A DNA stretch of 64,000 bases, taken from assembly GCA_017608295.1 (NCBI GenBank), contig JAFCGF010000003.1:62001-126000 (forward strand), read 5' to 3'. The notes beneath the pieces are model-generated. The model worked only from the letters and a program-made list of their open reading frames with translations, was not told where the DNA came from and ran no database searches. Shown piece after piece: positions 8,309 through 15,044 of this stretch; the first letter of the stretch is position 1, and each line of letters opens with the position of its first letter. This DNA comes from Candidatus Woesearchaeota archaeon (GTDB taxonomy: Archaea; Nanoarchaeota; Nanoarchaeia; Woesearchaeales; JAGVZT01). Both the position numbers and the translations under genes were made by a program.

Positions 8309-8328
8309 AGGGAAACTCGCGTTTCCCT
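8309..8328. promoter_or_regulatory. perfect 8-bp inverted repeat, candidate operator
   Basis: Arms AGGGAAAC and GTTTCCCT are perfectly complementary around a 4-nt TCGC loop, in the 131-bp gap between divergent genes. It lies about 30 bp upstream of the TATA box of the plus-strand gene, so it could be bound by a dimeric regulator serving both directions. A hairpin in RNA is also possible. Confidence 0.45.
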
Positions 8329-8358
8329 GAAATCAGTACTCCGAGAGATGATAGAAAA

Positions 8359-8369
8359 CTATATAAAAG
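8359..8369 (+). promoter_or_regulatory. TATA box for the 8390 gene
   Basis: CTATATAAAAG is centred 26 nt before the ATG at 8390. It supports a leaderless start there rather than at the upstream in-frame ATG at 8348. Confidence 0.6.
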
Positions 8370-8389
8370 CTATTTTCCAGAATATACGT

Positions 8390-8740
8390 ATGGCAGCCCC
8401 CCCCAGCTGCGACGAGTTAGTTCTCCGTGAAGTGCTGGTCTGGTTCCAGAGGAAAGGAATGTTCTCAGGAACTGACCCCATGGACCTTAATCTTGATGAT
8501 ATTTTTGATGAGCCCACCGGTCTTGAGAAGGTCACGGGATGTTGGAAAATCATCGGCGCCACTGACGGTCCGGAGTATCACCACACTGGCGACGACCAGG
8601 TGCCCCTGTACAAGGTGCCGAAGGAGCAGGTGTACATTACCCTGCAGTTCACTAACCTTCTCGGCAAACACACCGACACCTATCGCTTCAAGAAGACAGA
8701 CATTGGCCTTGTCCTCGAAGAACTGTTCGTCAATTATTAG
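8390..8740 (+). CDS. hypothetical small soluble protein
   Basis: A 116-residue soluble protein of unrecognised family. It starts MAAPPSCDELVLREVLVWF, has an acidic middle (DLNLDDIFDEP) and a C-terminal strand-rich half (QVYITLQFTNLLGKHTDTYRF in part). The open frame begins 14 codons earlier, but those codons cover the TATA box, so the internal Met is chosen. It diverges from the paralogue array and converges on the methyltransferase-like gene. No membrane segment or metal motif. Confidence 0.65.
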   Translation: MAAPPSCDELVLREVLVWFQRKGMFSGTDPMDLNLDDIFDEPTGLEKVTGCWKIIGATDGPEYHHTGDDQVPLYKVPKEQVYITLQFTNLLGKHTDTYRFKKTDIGLVLEELFVNY

Positions 8741-8763
8741 ACTCATTGAAGTGGATGAATGAG

Positions 8764-9459
8764 CTACTTCTCTGCTATGATGAGCCCGTCTGAAGCGTGG
8801 AATGGTCGCGCGACTCCTTCTTTGATGATACCTCTTTCTGTGAGCTCATAGCTGACTATGGGATCAGTGATGATGTAGCCGTCCTCAGTATCCTTGCAGA
8901 GCGTCACAGAGAATCCTTCGTCCTCAAGGCATTGCGCGAAGAGATCTCTCTCATCAGCATGGGTGAGATGGCCCCAGTAATGACAGAATGCCTTCCCGCC
9001 ATCTGAGAGGAGGGATGCGTAGCGTGATGCGAGCAGAGAGAAGCGCTCCTCATTTGAGGTGTGTATTGACTGCTTGTAGGGGTAAGCCCACATCCAAGTC
9101 ATGTGGTCATGGATGGTGTCAAATTCCCCGAGATCTATGCTCTCATTGAAGATGTTGCCAGTCTGAATCTCATACGGGACAAGGTCAGCACCATAACGCA
9201 CCACTAGGTCGAGATAATCTTTTACCTCCTCGGGGCTGTGCGCACCCCCATCTCCCACTGTTGAAGGCAGGTCAAAGATGGTCATGCTTCCTGATTCAAG
9301 GGTCTCGAGAATCGCCAACAGCCCTATGTCCATCGGCGGACAGGGGATACCTCCGACAAAGTAGAGCCCCGGGCCCACTCCGAGCACTCGTGCCTCACTC
9401 GGGAGTTCTGCCTTTATGATGTTCCACACAAGGTCTCCGCAGCAGTCCTTCTCATCCAT
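8764..9459 (-). CDS. putative class I SAM-dependent methyltransferase-like protein
   Basis: A 231-residue protein with a Rossmann-like order: ARVLGVGPGLYFVGG (glycine-rich motif I), MTIFDLPSTV (acid at the end of strand 2), GEFDTIHDHMTWMW (motif similar to the catalytic-side strand 4) and LLSDGGKAFCHYWG (post-motif with GG). These suggest a methyltransferase fold, but the motifs are diverged and no substrate is apparent. The start codon overlaps the stop of the upstream membrane protein by one base (TGATG), so the two are co-translated. Confidence 0.6.
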   Translation of the reverse strand: MDEKDCCGDLVWNIIKAELPSEARVLGVGPGLYFVGGIPCPPMDIGLLAILETLESGSMTIFDLPSTVGDGGAHSPEEVKDYLDLVVRYGADLVPYEIQTGNIFNESIDLGEFDTIHDHMTWMWAYPYKQSIHTSNEERFSLLASRYASLLSDGGKAFCHYWGHLTHADERDLFAQCLEDEGFSVTLCKDTEDGYIITDPIVSYELTERGIIKEGVARPFHASDGLIIAEK

Positions 9460-9995
9460 CAGAGCTCCTCCTTCGGCATGAGCGAAGCGGATGACGAAGA
9501 GGCCAGTCGAGCTTTGCTCGACGCTGCCTCCTTTTGCGCTTTGCGCTCATCCCACCAATTCTTCACCTTAGTGGATGCCTTGTAGCCGCAGTACGCGAGG
9601 GCCGCACCGCCGGCGTATGCCAGTATGTCTATAGGGTCGAAGATGAAGTCTGGGTTCCATATTTGCTGGATCTCAAGCAATGTGAGGGTCACAATGGGAA
9701 CTGAGGCTGCGAATCTGGCAACAGTTTCAGTGCTCTTCTCGTCGAGCTCGCTCCTCTTTGCCAGGCTGTATGCCAGCCCTACGAGAAGGGAGGCCTCTGC
9801 CCCTGCTGTGCAGAAGTCGCTGAGCTGACCGTGCAGAAGGTCGTACTGCCATTCACCTGCCTGCCCTACTGCCTGGAGATGCTCTCCATAGAGTGCGCCA
9901 GCAGAATACAGCGCTGTCTGCGCAAGGGCTGACAGTTCTACAAGATTACCTCGGAGACCGTTCTCTGCGCGTTCCACTAGCTCGCTCAGGCTCAT
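9459..9995 (-). CDS. membrane protein, VanZ/DUF2809-like in outline
   Basis: A 178-residue protein with several moderately hydrophobic segments: about 20-40, 60-80, 93-112, and a final one containing DPIDILAYAGGAALAYCGY. This last Asp-Pro-x-Asp-x-x-x-Tyr-x-Gly pattern resembles the last helix of VanZ-like proteins. A basic and Ser/Ala-rich tail follows. A TATA-like TTTATATAC on the minus strand near 10017-10026 lies about 26 nt before the ATG, fitting a leaderless transcript. It is the first gene of a pair with the methyltransferase-like protein. Family assignment is weak. Confidence 0.65.
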   Translation of the reverse strand: MSLSELVERAENGLRGNLVELSALAQTALYSAGALYGEHLQAVGQAGEWQYDLLHGQLSDFCTAGAEASLLVGLAYSLAKRSELDEKSTETVARFAASVPIVTLTLLEIQQIWNPDFIFDPIDILAYAGGAALAYCGYKASTKVKNWWDERKAQKEAASSKARLASSSSASLMPKEEL

Positions 9996-10035
9996 TATTA
10001 GTACATCAGACCCTTAAGTATATAAATTTTATGAT

Positions 10036-10059
10036 TTTTACCACTTTTTAATGGTAAAA
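10036..10059. promoter_or_regulatory. 8-bp inverted repeat upstream of the HExxH paralogue pair
   Basis: TTTTACCA and TGGTAAAA form perfect arms around an 8-nt A/T loop and end against the TATA region. The position suits a repressor site for the 10091 gene and possibly the divergent 9995 gene. AT-rich composition makes chance occurrence more likely. Confidence 0.35.
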
Positions 10060-10070
10060 TATTTAAATAA
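10058..10070 (+). promoter_or_regulatory. TATA box for the HExxH paralogue operon
   Basis: AATATTTAAATAA is centred about 26 nt before the ATG at 10091, consistent with a leaderless mRNA. Confidence 0.6.
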
Positions 10071-10090
10071 CACTCCCAATTGATATATGT

Positions 10091-11197
10091 ATGAATAGTC
10101 AGAGCGACGAGATAACAGAGCCCGAGCTTCAGGAGAAGCTGCTGCATAACCTGGCTACATACATGTTTATGAAGAAGACGCAGCCTGAGGGCTATTCTGA
10201 CAATAGTGACATTATTCCTGTAAGGGATGACACACTTGCCATGGCGAGAGATATGAATGATGACCTATTCCAGGGCCTTTTGGGCTATTTCACCATGGGA
10301 TGTCCGGAAGGGCTGGAAACCAACGCTTCTCTTGAGGAGTGGTCGCGGATAGAACATACCCGAGACCGAAGCCGCAACCTTGGCGTTGAGGAGAAGATGG
10401 AGGAACTGCTCAACTCTGGCCTGGAGGGCTACATGGCTGATGCGACAGTGTTTCAATCACCTGGAGGCGCGGCCTGGCCTGTCCTGAGAATACTGAAACT
10501 TGAGGAATTGATTACTCATGATATCGACGGCAGGACTGTTGAGGAATGGCTCATTGACAGCAGTGTGAGTGTGAATCCACTAAGCCATCCAGGATACGCA
10601 CTACCTGAGAAGGGCAGGTCTGTTATCAGCCTGGACAAATTCACAACCGGGATTGATAATGATAGGGAACGCAGGATTATTGAGGAGGATTTTTTCCTTC
10701 CCTTGCAGGATGTGATGCTGGAGCTACTCGCCACTTCTGATACTGTTGATGATAAGTCAAAAGAGGCACTGCTGGAGAGCTGCCGGATGCACGAGCTTGA
10801 GCACCTGAGGTACACTATTGATGATGACCTGATGAAGAGATGTGAAGAGGCAGGCTATTTTGAGGGTCGCGTGCGGGAGTATGAATATGAGCAGGCTCTC
10901 ATGGAGCTTACTCCCCTTCTCCTTGAGATGCGGGACGCGAAGTATCCCATGCATCGCCTTGTAACATATATTCATGGGTTTGTGAACCCATATGTTCAGA
11001 GCCCCCATCAGCCAGCTGTTAGAGTCATTCTTTCGCTTTTATGCGAATACAACGAGAAGCATGGCCACTGGTTCGAGAGCGACGGTCTCAATCTCAAGCA
11101 CAAGATGCGCAACTTCGACCAGCTTACTAAGGAGCAGGTGCGTGAGGCAGCAGGCCACTGGTACGACAAGTTCTACTATCTGAGGGATGCAGAATGA
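10091..11197 (+). CDS. putative HExxH metallopeptidase-like protein, tandem copy A
   Basis: A 368-residue acidic, soluble protein. Residues 234-238 read HELEH in ESCRMHELEHLRYTIDDD, and the next gene's protein has HEREH at the same place. Other blocks shared by the two are LEEWSRIE, the G-V/I-EE-x-M stretch, a block near the C-terminus, and the final EQ(V/I)xEAAGH. The HExxH and the conserved later AAGH suggest a zinc site, but no known peptidase family is recognised. The 3' end overlaps the next start by four bases (ATGA), so the pair is translationally coupled. Confidence 0.75.
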   Translation: MNSQSDEITEPELQEKLLHNLATYMFMKKTQPEGYSDNSDIIPVRDDTLAMARDMNDDLFQGLLGYFTMGCPEGLETNASLEEWSRIEHTRDRSRNLGVEEKMEELLNSGLEGYMADATVFQSPGGAAWPVLRILKLEELITHDIDGRTVEEWLIDSSVSVNPLSHPGYALPEKGRSVISLDKFTTGIDNDRERRIIEEDFFLPLQDVMLELLATSDTVDDKSKEALLESCRMHELEHLRYTIDDDLMKRCEEAGYFEGRVREYEYEQALMELTPLLLEMRDAKYPMHRLVTYIHGFVNPYVQSPHQPAVRVILSLLCEYNEKHGHWFESDGLNLKHKMRNFDQLTKEQVREAAGHWYDKFYYLRDAE

Positions 11198-12366
11198 CAT
11201 CCTTGACACCCCAGGAATACCTCATTAGCAATCTGAATAACTTCAAGGAAGATTTCATTTCGACCATGAAGGAGCGTGAGGAGAAAGTGAGCCGGGGCGT
11301 GAGCGAGGAGGAGCTTGAGCCGTGGCTGGACTTAAGAGGGGACCAGTTATTGGAGACGTGGAAGCAGATAGTCGATGATGCTGATGAAATCGCTAACCCT
11401 CTCGCCGATGCTTTCCGTGCTTATTTCGCCATGGGGTGGGATAGTGACCTTGAGCCATTTGACCTCGAGCAGTGGTCCAGGATAGAGGATGTTGGTGGGA
11501 AATCCAGAGACGTGGGCATCGAGGAGACTATGACGGAGATATTCGGCAAGATGATGGAAGGATACCATCCTGTCCTCAGGATAAACGTTGAAGGGGAAAT
11601 CCGGCATCCCCATCTGCATCTCCTGAAGGTGAATGAGTGCCAGGAAATCCATGTAGATGGCAGGATCGTCACAGAGATTCTCTATGATTATGGGAAAAGC
11701 TTCACGACACTGGATTCTCATGGGAGTGCCCTCCCTGAGAGAGGGGAGATATTTATCAGAGATGAGTCAGATTCTGGAGTCACACGCGCTTATGTAGAGG
11801 GGTATGTCCGGGAGTGGATTGGTACGGCCAGTCACCCTATGTATGATTCAAGAACAACGCACTCAAGCCCGCAGGGACTCGCGGCGCTCCTTTACCAGCG
11901 CTCTTTCGATGAGGATGAAGAATACTCAAAAGAGTCCTATATCAACTGGCTCAGGGTGCACGAGCGAGAGCATATCCGCTTTACTCCTGATGATGATGAG
12001 GCAGAACATATAGCCCATGCAGGCTTCATACGCGACTACCTTCCTGAGGGTGTTGGCCGCAAAAATGCCATTACTGAGGTAATCGCCTTTGTGGGCCAGC
12101 TCTGTAAGGTGCCGAACCCTTACTTCACTCTGGGGACGCTCGTGAGGCACTCTAACCATCCTCAATCAGGTGAGCATCATCATGCTGCCCGTGCTGTGCT
12201 TCACTTGCTCTGCGATTATGCCTCAGAAAAAGGCTGGATGGCAAGTGCCGGCACTGAGGAGCTCATGCAGAGACTGAAGGGCATCCATATGCTGAATCAG
12301 GAGCAGATACACGAGGCAGCAGGCCACTGCCGGGAACGCTTCTACGAATTCAAGATTGGCAGTTAG
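11194..12366 (+). CDS. putative HExxH metallopeptidase-like protein, tandem copy B
   Basis: A 390-residue paralogue of the preceding protein. HEREH occupies residues 256-260 (INWLRVHEREHIRFTPDDD), with LEQWSRIEDVGGKSRDVGIE upstream and LNQEQIHEAAGHCRERFYEF at the C-terminus. The two copies are clearly diverged, so the duplication is old, and keeping both HExxH motifs argues for function. No signal peptide or membrane helix is seen. Its target is unknown; the neighbouring paralogue array and membrane proteins are possible partners only by proximity. Confidence 0.75.
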   Translation: MTSLTPQEYLISNLNNFKEDFISTMKEREEKVSRGVSEEELEPWLDLRGDQLLETWKQIVDDADEIANPLADAFRAYFAMGWDSDLEPFDLEQWSRIEDVGGKSRDVGIEETMTEIFGKMMEGYHPVLRINVEGEIRHPHLHLLKVNECQEIHVDGRIVTEILYDYGKSFTTLDSHGSALPERGEIFIRDESDSGVTRAYVEGYVREWIGTASHPMYDSRTTHSSPQGLAALLYQRSFDEDEEYSKESYINWLRVHEREHIRFTPDDDEAEHIAHAGFIRDYLPEGVGRKNAITEVIAFVGQLCKVPNPYFTLGTLVRHSNHPQSGEHHHAARAVLHLLCDYASEKGWMASAGTEELMQRLKGIHMLNQEQIHEAAGHCRERFYEFKIGS

Positions 12367-12443
12367 TTCTTCTCGGAAATCCTGCGGAACAGTGGAGGAA
12401 GCGCTTATGAATGCTACTTGAAGAAGGGATTCTAAGGCGAAGG

Positions 12444-12452
12444 CTTTTAAAC
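12444..12452 (+). promoter_or_regulatory. TATA box for the toxin-antitoxin operon
   Basis: CTTTTAAAC is centred about 27 nt before the ATG at 12475. This selects that start over the in-frame ATGs at 12454 and 12466. Confidence 0.55.
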
Positions 12453-12474
12453 TATGGTGAGTTATATGCCTGCT

Positions 12475-12699
12475 ATGGCAACCACAATCCAGGTGAGCGG
12501 GCGCCTGCTCAAGGAGTTGAAGAAGCGTAAGCTCTACGTTAAGGAGAGCTACGAGGACGTCATCTGGGACCTCATCGAGGACACGATGGAGCTCTCGGAA
12601 GAGACGAAGAAAGCGATAGGGGATGGACTCGAGGACTTCCGCAAGGGAAGGACAGTGAGCCTCGAACAGATTGAAAAGAAGATGCGGCTGAGGAAATGA
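12475..12699 (+). CDS. antitoxin of a RelBE/VapB-like type II pair
   Basis: A 74-residue protein beginning MATTIQVSGRLLKELKKRK, followed by KESYEDVIWDLIEDTMELS. This is the usual pattern of short archaeal antitoxins that pair with RelE toxins: an N-terminal DNA-binding strand and helix, and a C-terminal toxin-wrapping tail. Its stop overlaps the toxin start (ATGA). By family knowledge it should neutralise the toxin and autorepress the operon. The start is set by TATA spacing. Confidence 0.85.
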   Translation: MATTIQVSGRLLKELKKRKLYVKESYEDVIWDLIEDTMELSEETKKAIGDGLEDFRKGRTVSLEQIEKKMRLRK

Positions 12700-12971
12700 C
12701 TTATAAGATAGAATTCACTACGCGGGCAGAGAAGCAGTTTTTTAAGCTTCCAGTAGATGTTCAGGCGAGAATAATCGCCTGCCTGAAAAGATGTAGGATT
12801 AGGCCATACGTTCATGTCATTAAACTCGTAGACAGTCCTTATTATCGCCTTAGGGTGGGGAATTATAGGGTAATCATAGACCTCCATGATGAGAAACTGC
12901 TCATCCTAGTCATTACCCTAGGCCATAGGAGTTCTATTTACCTCCGTGATGCTGAAATTCCTAAACTATAA
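12696..12971 (+). CDS. RelE/ParE-family toxin
   Basis: A 91-residue protein with the RelE-like order: [20 protein letters not shown] at the N-terminus, a helix with basic residues, then [20 protein letters not shown] and [12 protein letters not shown] at the C-terminus. The Arg/Tyr/His-bearing strands match ribosome-dependent mRNA interferases of the family; a ParE-type activity cannot be excluded from sequence. It is translationally coupled to the antitoxin. It appears intact. Confidence 0.88.
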   Translation: MTYKIEFTTRAEKQFFKLPVDVQARIIACLKRCRIRPYVHVIKLVDSPYYRLRVGNYRVIIDLHDEKLLILVITLGHRSSIYLRDAEIPKL

Positions 12972-12975
12972 ATAC
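12965..12975 (+). promoter_or_regulatory. TATA box for the PGF-pre-PGF protein
   Basis: ACTATAAATAC overlaps the end of the toxin gene and is centred about 27 nt before the ATG at 12997. Confidence 0.6.
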
Positions 12976-12996
12976 CATCACTTCTTAGAGCACTGC

Positions 12997-14259
12997 ATGA
13001 AACGACAACTCATCATGTTGGTCTTACTTTTCCTCTGGACATTGTCCCCTGTCGCAGCTACCTATCCCTACTGCCTCGATACTGATGGAGGGCTGCTCTA
13101 CAACGCAGCAGGCTCTGTGAAATACGGCGACAGCCCTGCGACAGCAGAGGAAAGCATGGACTATTGCTACTCTGCTGACCCTGCCAGCCCTGACGACTAT
13201 TGCACTGGAAGCGGCTGTTTTGTGGTAGATCATACTTGCTCAGGACCGGATGCGCAATATCGCATAGGAGAAAATGCGATGAGTTGTACTGCCCTTGGCT
13301 ATGAGGGCTGTTCAAGGGGAAAATGCACTGACACGTTCGAGACCTGCGATGACGAAATAAAGAACGCTGACGAGGTGGATGTGGATTGCGGCGGAGACTA
13401 TTGCGATGCCTGTGCAGAGCCCGAGCCAGAGCCAGAACCTGAGCCAGAGCCAGAGCCAGAGCCTGAACCAGAACCTGTTCCTGAGCCAACACCAGATCCC
13501 ACTCCAGACCCTGAGCCAGAACCTATTGCTGAACCCGAGCCTGAGCCTGAACCCGAGCCAGTTACTGAGGAAGTCGAGGTAGTCGTGGAAGGCACTCCTG
13601 TGATGTCCCTGACTATTCAGGTGAGGCGAAGCGCGCCTGCAGATTATGGATTGCTGGCAGCAGGAGCAGCAGAAGAAGAGGTCCAAGTGGACATCACAGT
13701 GACTGCCTCTGAAGAAATGCCCAGTGAGGTCGAGGCTGCCCCAGTAACAGAAGAAGGAGAAGAGATGCCTGTGTACAGCTATCTCGACGTGGAGGACCAG
13801 GGCCTTGACATGGTGAGCGCCACCTTCGAGTTCGCAGTGGAAAAAGAGTGGCTAGTTGAAAAGGGGCATTCTTATGATGATATTGGCATGGAGCATTATG
13901 TCGATGGCGGGTGGTATCCTATGGCTACCACACTGACCGGTGAGACAGACACAGAATACCATTACGAGGCAGCGTCAGAGAGCTTCTCAGTCTTCGCGAT
14001 TGTGGTCGCGGAAATCCCTGGCGACCTTCCCGCAGTAGATGAGGGCTCGCCCTGGCTGACGAGCATCCTCTATGTCCTTGGCGGCATCACCATGCTCCTT
14101 GTGCTGGGCATCGGCTATGTCCAGAGGCAACAGGTTAAGGACGATGAGAATCCTGACGATGATGGTGTTGAGGAGAGCAAGGAGACTGGCGGACAGCAGG
14201 AGCTGAAGGAGAAGCCAGAAGATAAGCCAGAGACGAAAGAAGACAAGAAGGAAGAGTAA
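12997..14259 (+). CDS. secreted, membrane-anchored surface protein with Pro-Glu repeat and PGF-pre-PGF-like domain
   Basis: A 420-residue protein. A signal peptide ([21 protein letters not shown]) precedes a Cys-rich region including [20 protein letters not shown], then a long Pro-Glu repeat (about residues 140-190) that probably forms a rigid stalk. The next ~150 residues end in [18 protein letters not shown] and carry [13 protein letters not shown] and [12 protein letters not shown], matching my memory of the archaeal PGF-pre-PGF domain. A single membrane helix ([20 protein letters not shown]) and an acidic and basic cytoplasmic tail follow. The start is set by TATA spacing; the longer frame overlaps the toxin gene. 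Confidence 0.85.
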   Translation: MKRQLIMLVLLFLWTLSPVAATYPYCLDTDGGLLYNAAGSVKYGDSPATAEESMDYCYSADPASPDDYCTGSGCFVVDHTCSGPDAQYRIGENAMSCTALGYEGCSRGKCTDTFETCDDEIKNADEVDVDCGGDYCDACAEPEPEPEPEPEPEPEPEPEPVPEPTPDPTPDPEPEPIAEPEPEPEPEPVTEEVEVVVEGTPVMSLTIQVRRSAPADYGLLAAGAAEEEVQVDITVTASEEMPSEVEAAPVTEEGEEMPVYSYLDVEDQGLDMVSATFEFAVEKEWLVEKGHSYDDIGMEHYVDGGWYPMATTLTGETDTEYHYEAASESFSVFAIVVAEIPGDLPAVDEGSPWLTSILYVLGGITMLLVLGIGYVQRQQVKDDENPDDDGVEESKETGGQQELKEKPEDKPETKEDKKEE

Positions 14260-14260
14260 A

Positions 14261-14479
14261 ATGGGTGATGATGCACTGAAAATAGAGAAGAAGCGCCTCA
14301 AGGCAGAGGTGAAGAAAAAGCGCGCTGAGAGCGCGGCAGCAGCGACAGCGCCAGCAGCGGCATCACCGGCTCAGCCCGCTGTCCAAAAAACGAGTTTCCT
14401 TAGCCATCCCCTTGTCGTTAAGATTGCAGGGGGACTAGTAGTAGGTGTCATCCTCTATCTGCTGTTCGGCAGGAACTAA
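14261..14479 (+). CDS. small C-terminally anchored membrane protein
   Basis: A 72-residue protein: a basic helical N-terminus (KIEKKRLKAEVKKKRAES), an Ala/Pro-rich linker and one C-terminal membrane helix (VVKIAGGLVVGVILYLLFG). It begins one base after the stop of the surface protein and is probably co-translated with it. The tail-anchored layout suggests an adaptor at the inner face of the membrane. No family recognised. Confidence 0.7.
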   Translation: MGDDALKIEKKRLKAEVKKKRAESAAAATAPAAASPAQPAVQKTSFLSHPLVVKIAGGLVVGVILYLLFGRN

Positions 14480-14561
14480 GCTCAGGTGGAATAAGCGATT
14501 CCCCGCATACAGGATACTTTCTTAAATCGTACGAGAACCCACCTCTTCAGAGGGGATAACT

Positions 14562-15026
14562 ATGAAATTTTTGGATGACCTACTTGACAAGGCTCAGCAG
14601 GAAACTGACAAGACAAAGCGAAAGCTTAAGATGGCACTTTCCGGTTTTGCAGATTATTGTGTAGCTACTTATGATGAGATTCTCGACCGCCATCAGGATA
14701 TTGGAAACGATATTAATGCTGAGGATGGGGATGATAATGATTATAATCTTGGAACCACTGGAGGTTCACTTGCTCAGGTGGTGGCAAGCCAAGCTGCACA
14801 CAAAGTGAGCAAACCACTTTTCTATGTCATTGCTGCGGACTCACTCGCCCGGCTGGTGAATTTTGCGACCAGAAAAGAAATGGTTGGCCTGGTTGGAACC
14901 GCGAGAGAAGGAGTTGACCTCGCGAAAGATAAGCTCAGCGGAGTCGGAATCGGCGGCGATGACGACGACCCTTCGTTCTATGCTGTTGAGATGGAAGACG
15001 AAGAAGATACAGGAGACATATTCTAG
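14562..15026 (+). CDS. hypothetical protein with acidic ends
   Basis: A 154-residue protein: a basic, amphipathic N-terminal helix (MKFLDDLLDKAQQETDKTKR), an acidic loop (NAEDGDDNDYN), a helical region with mild hydrophobicity (SKPLFYVIAADSLARLVNF) and a very acidic C-terminus. GAGGGG lies seven bases before the ATG. It resembles the 4-8 kb paralogues only in its acidic tail; their helix and hairpin motifs are absent. No function can be assigned. Confidence 0.65.
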   Translation: MKFLDDLLDKAQQETDKTKRKLKMALSGFADYCVATYDEILDRHQDIGNDINAEDGDDNDYNLGTTGGSLAQVVASQAAHKVSKPLFYVIAADSLARLVNFATRKEMVGLVGTAREGVDLAKDKLSGVGIGGDDDDPSFYAVEMEDEEDTGDIF

Positions 15027-15044
15027 TCATCTGATTCGTTTTTG

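Noticed and set aside
12946..12996. N-terminal extension of the surface protein within the toxin gene
   Set aside because: The longer start would place 17 non-signal residues before the signal peptide, and the TATA spacing points to 12997.
13398..13595. Gly-Ser repeat frame on the minus strand
   Set aside because: It is the complement of the Pro-Glu stalk repeat of the surface protein.
14562..15026. Possible sixth member of the 4-8 kb paralogue family
   Set aside because: Only the acidic tail is similar; the N-terminal helix, tyrosine pair, basic-Pro loop and ELDxEV helix are absent.
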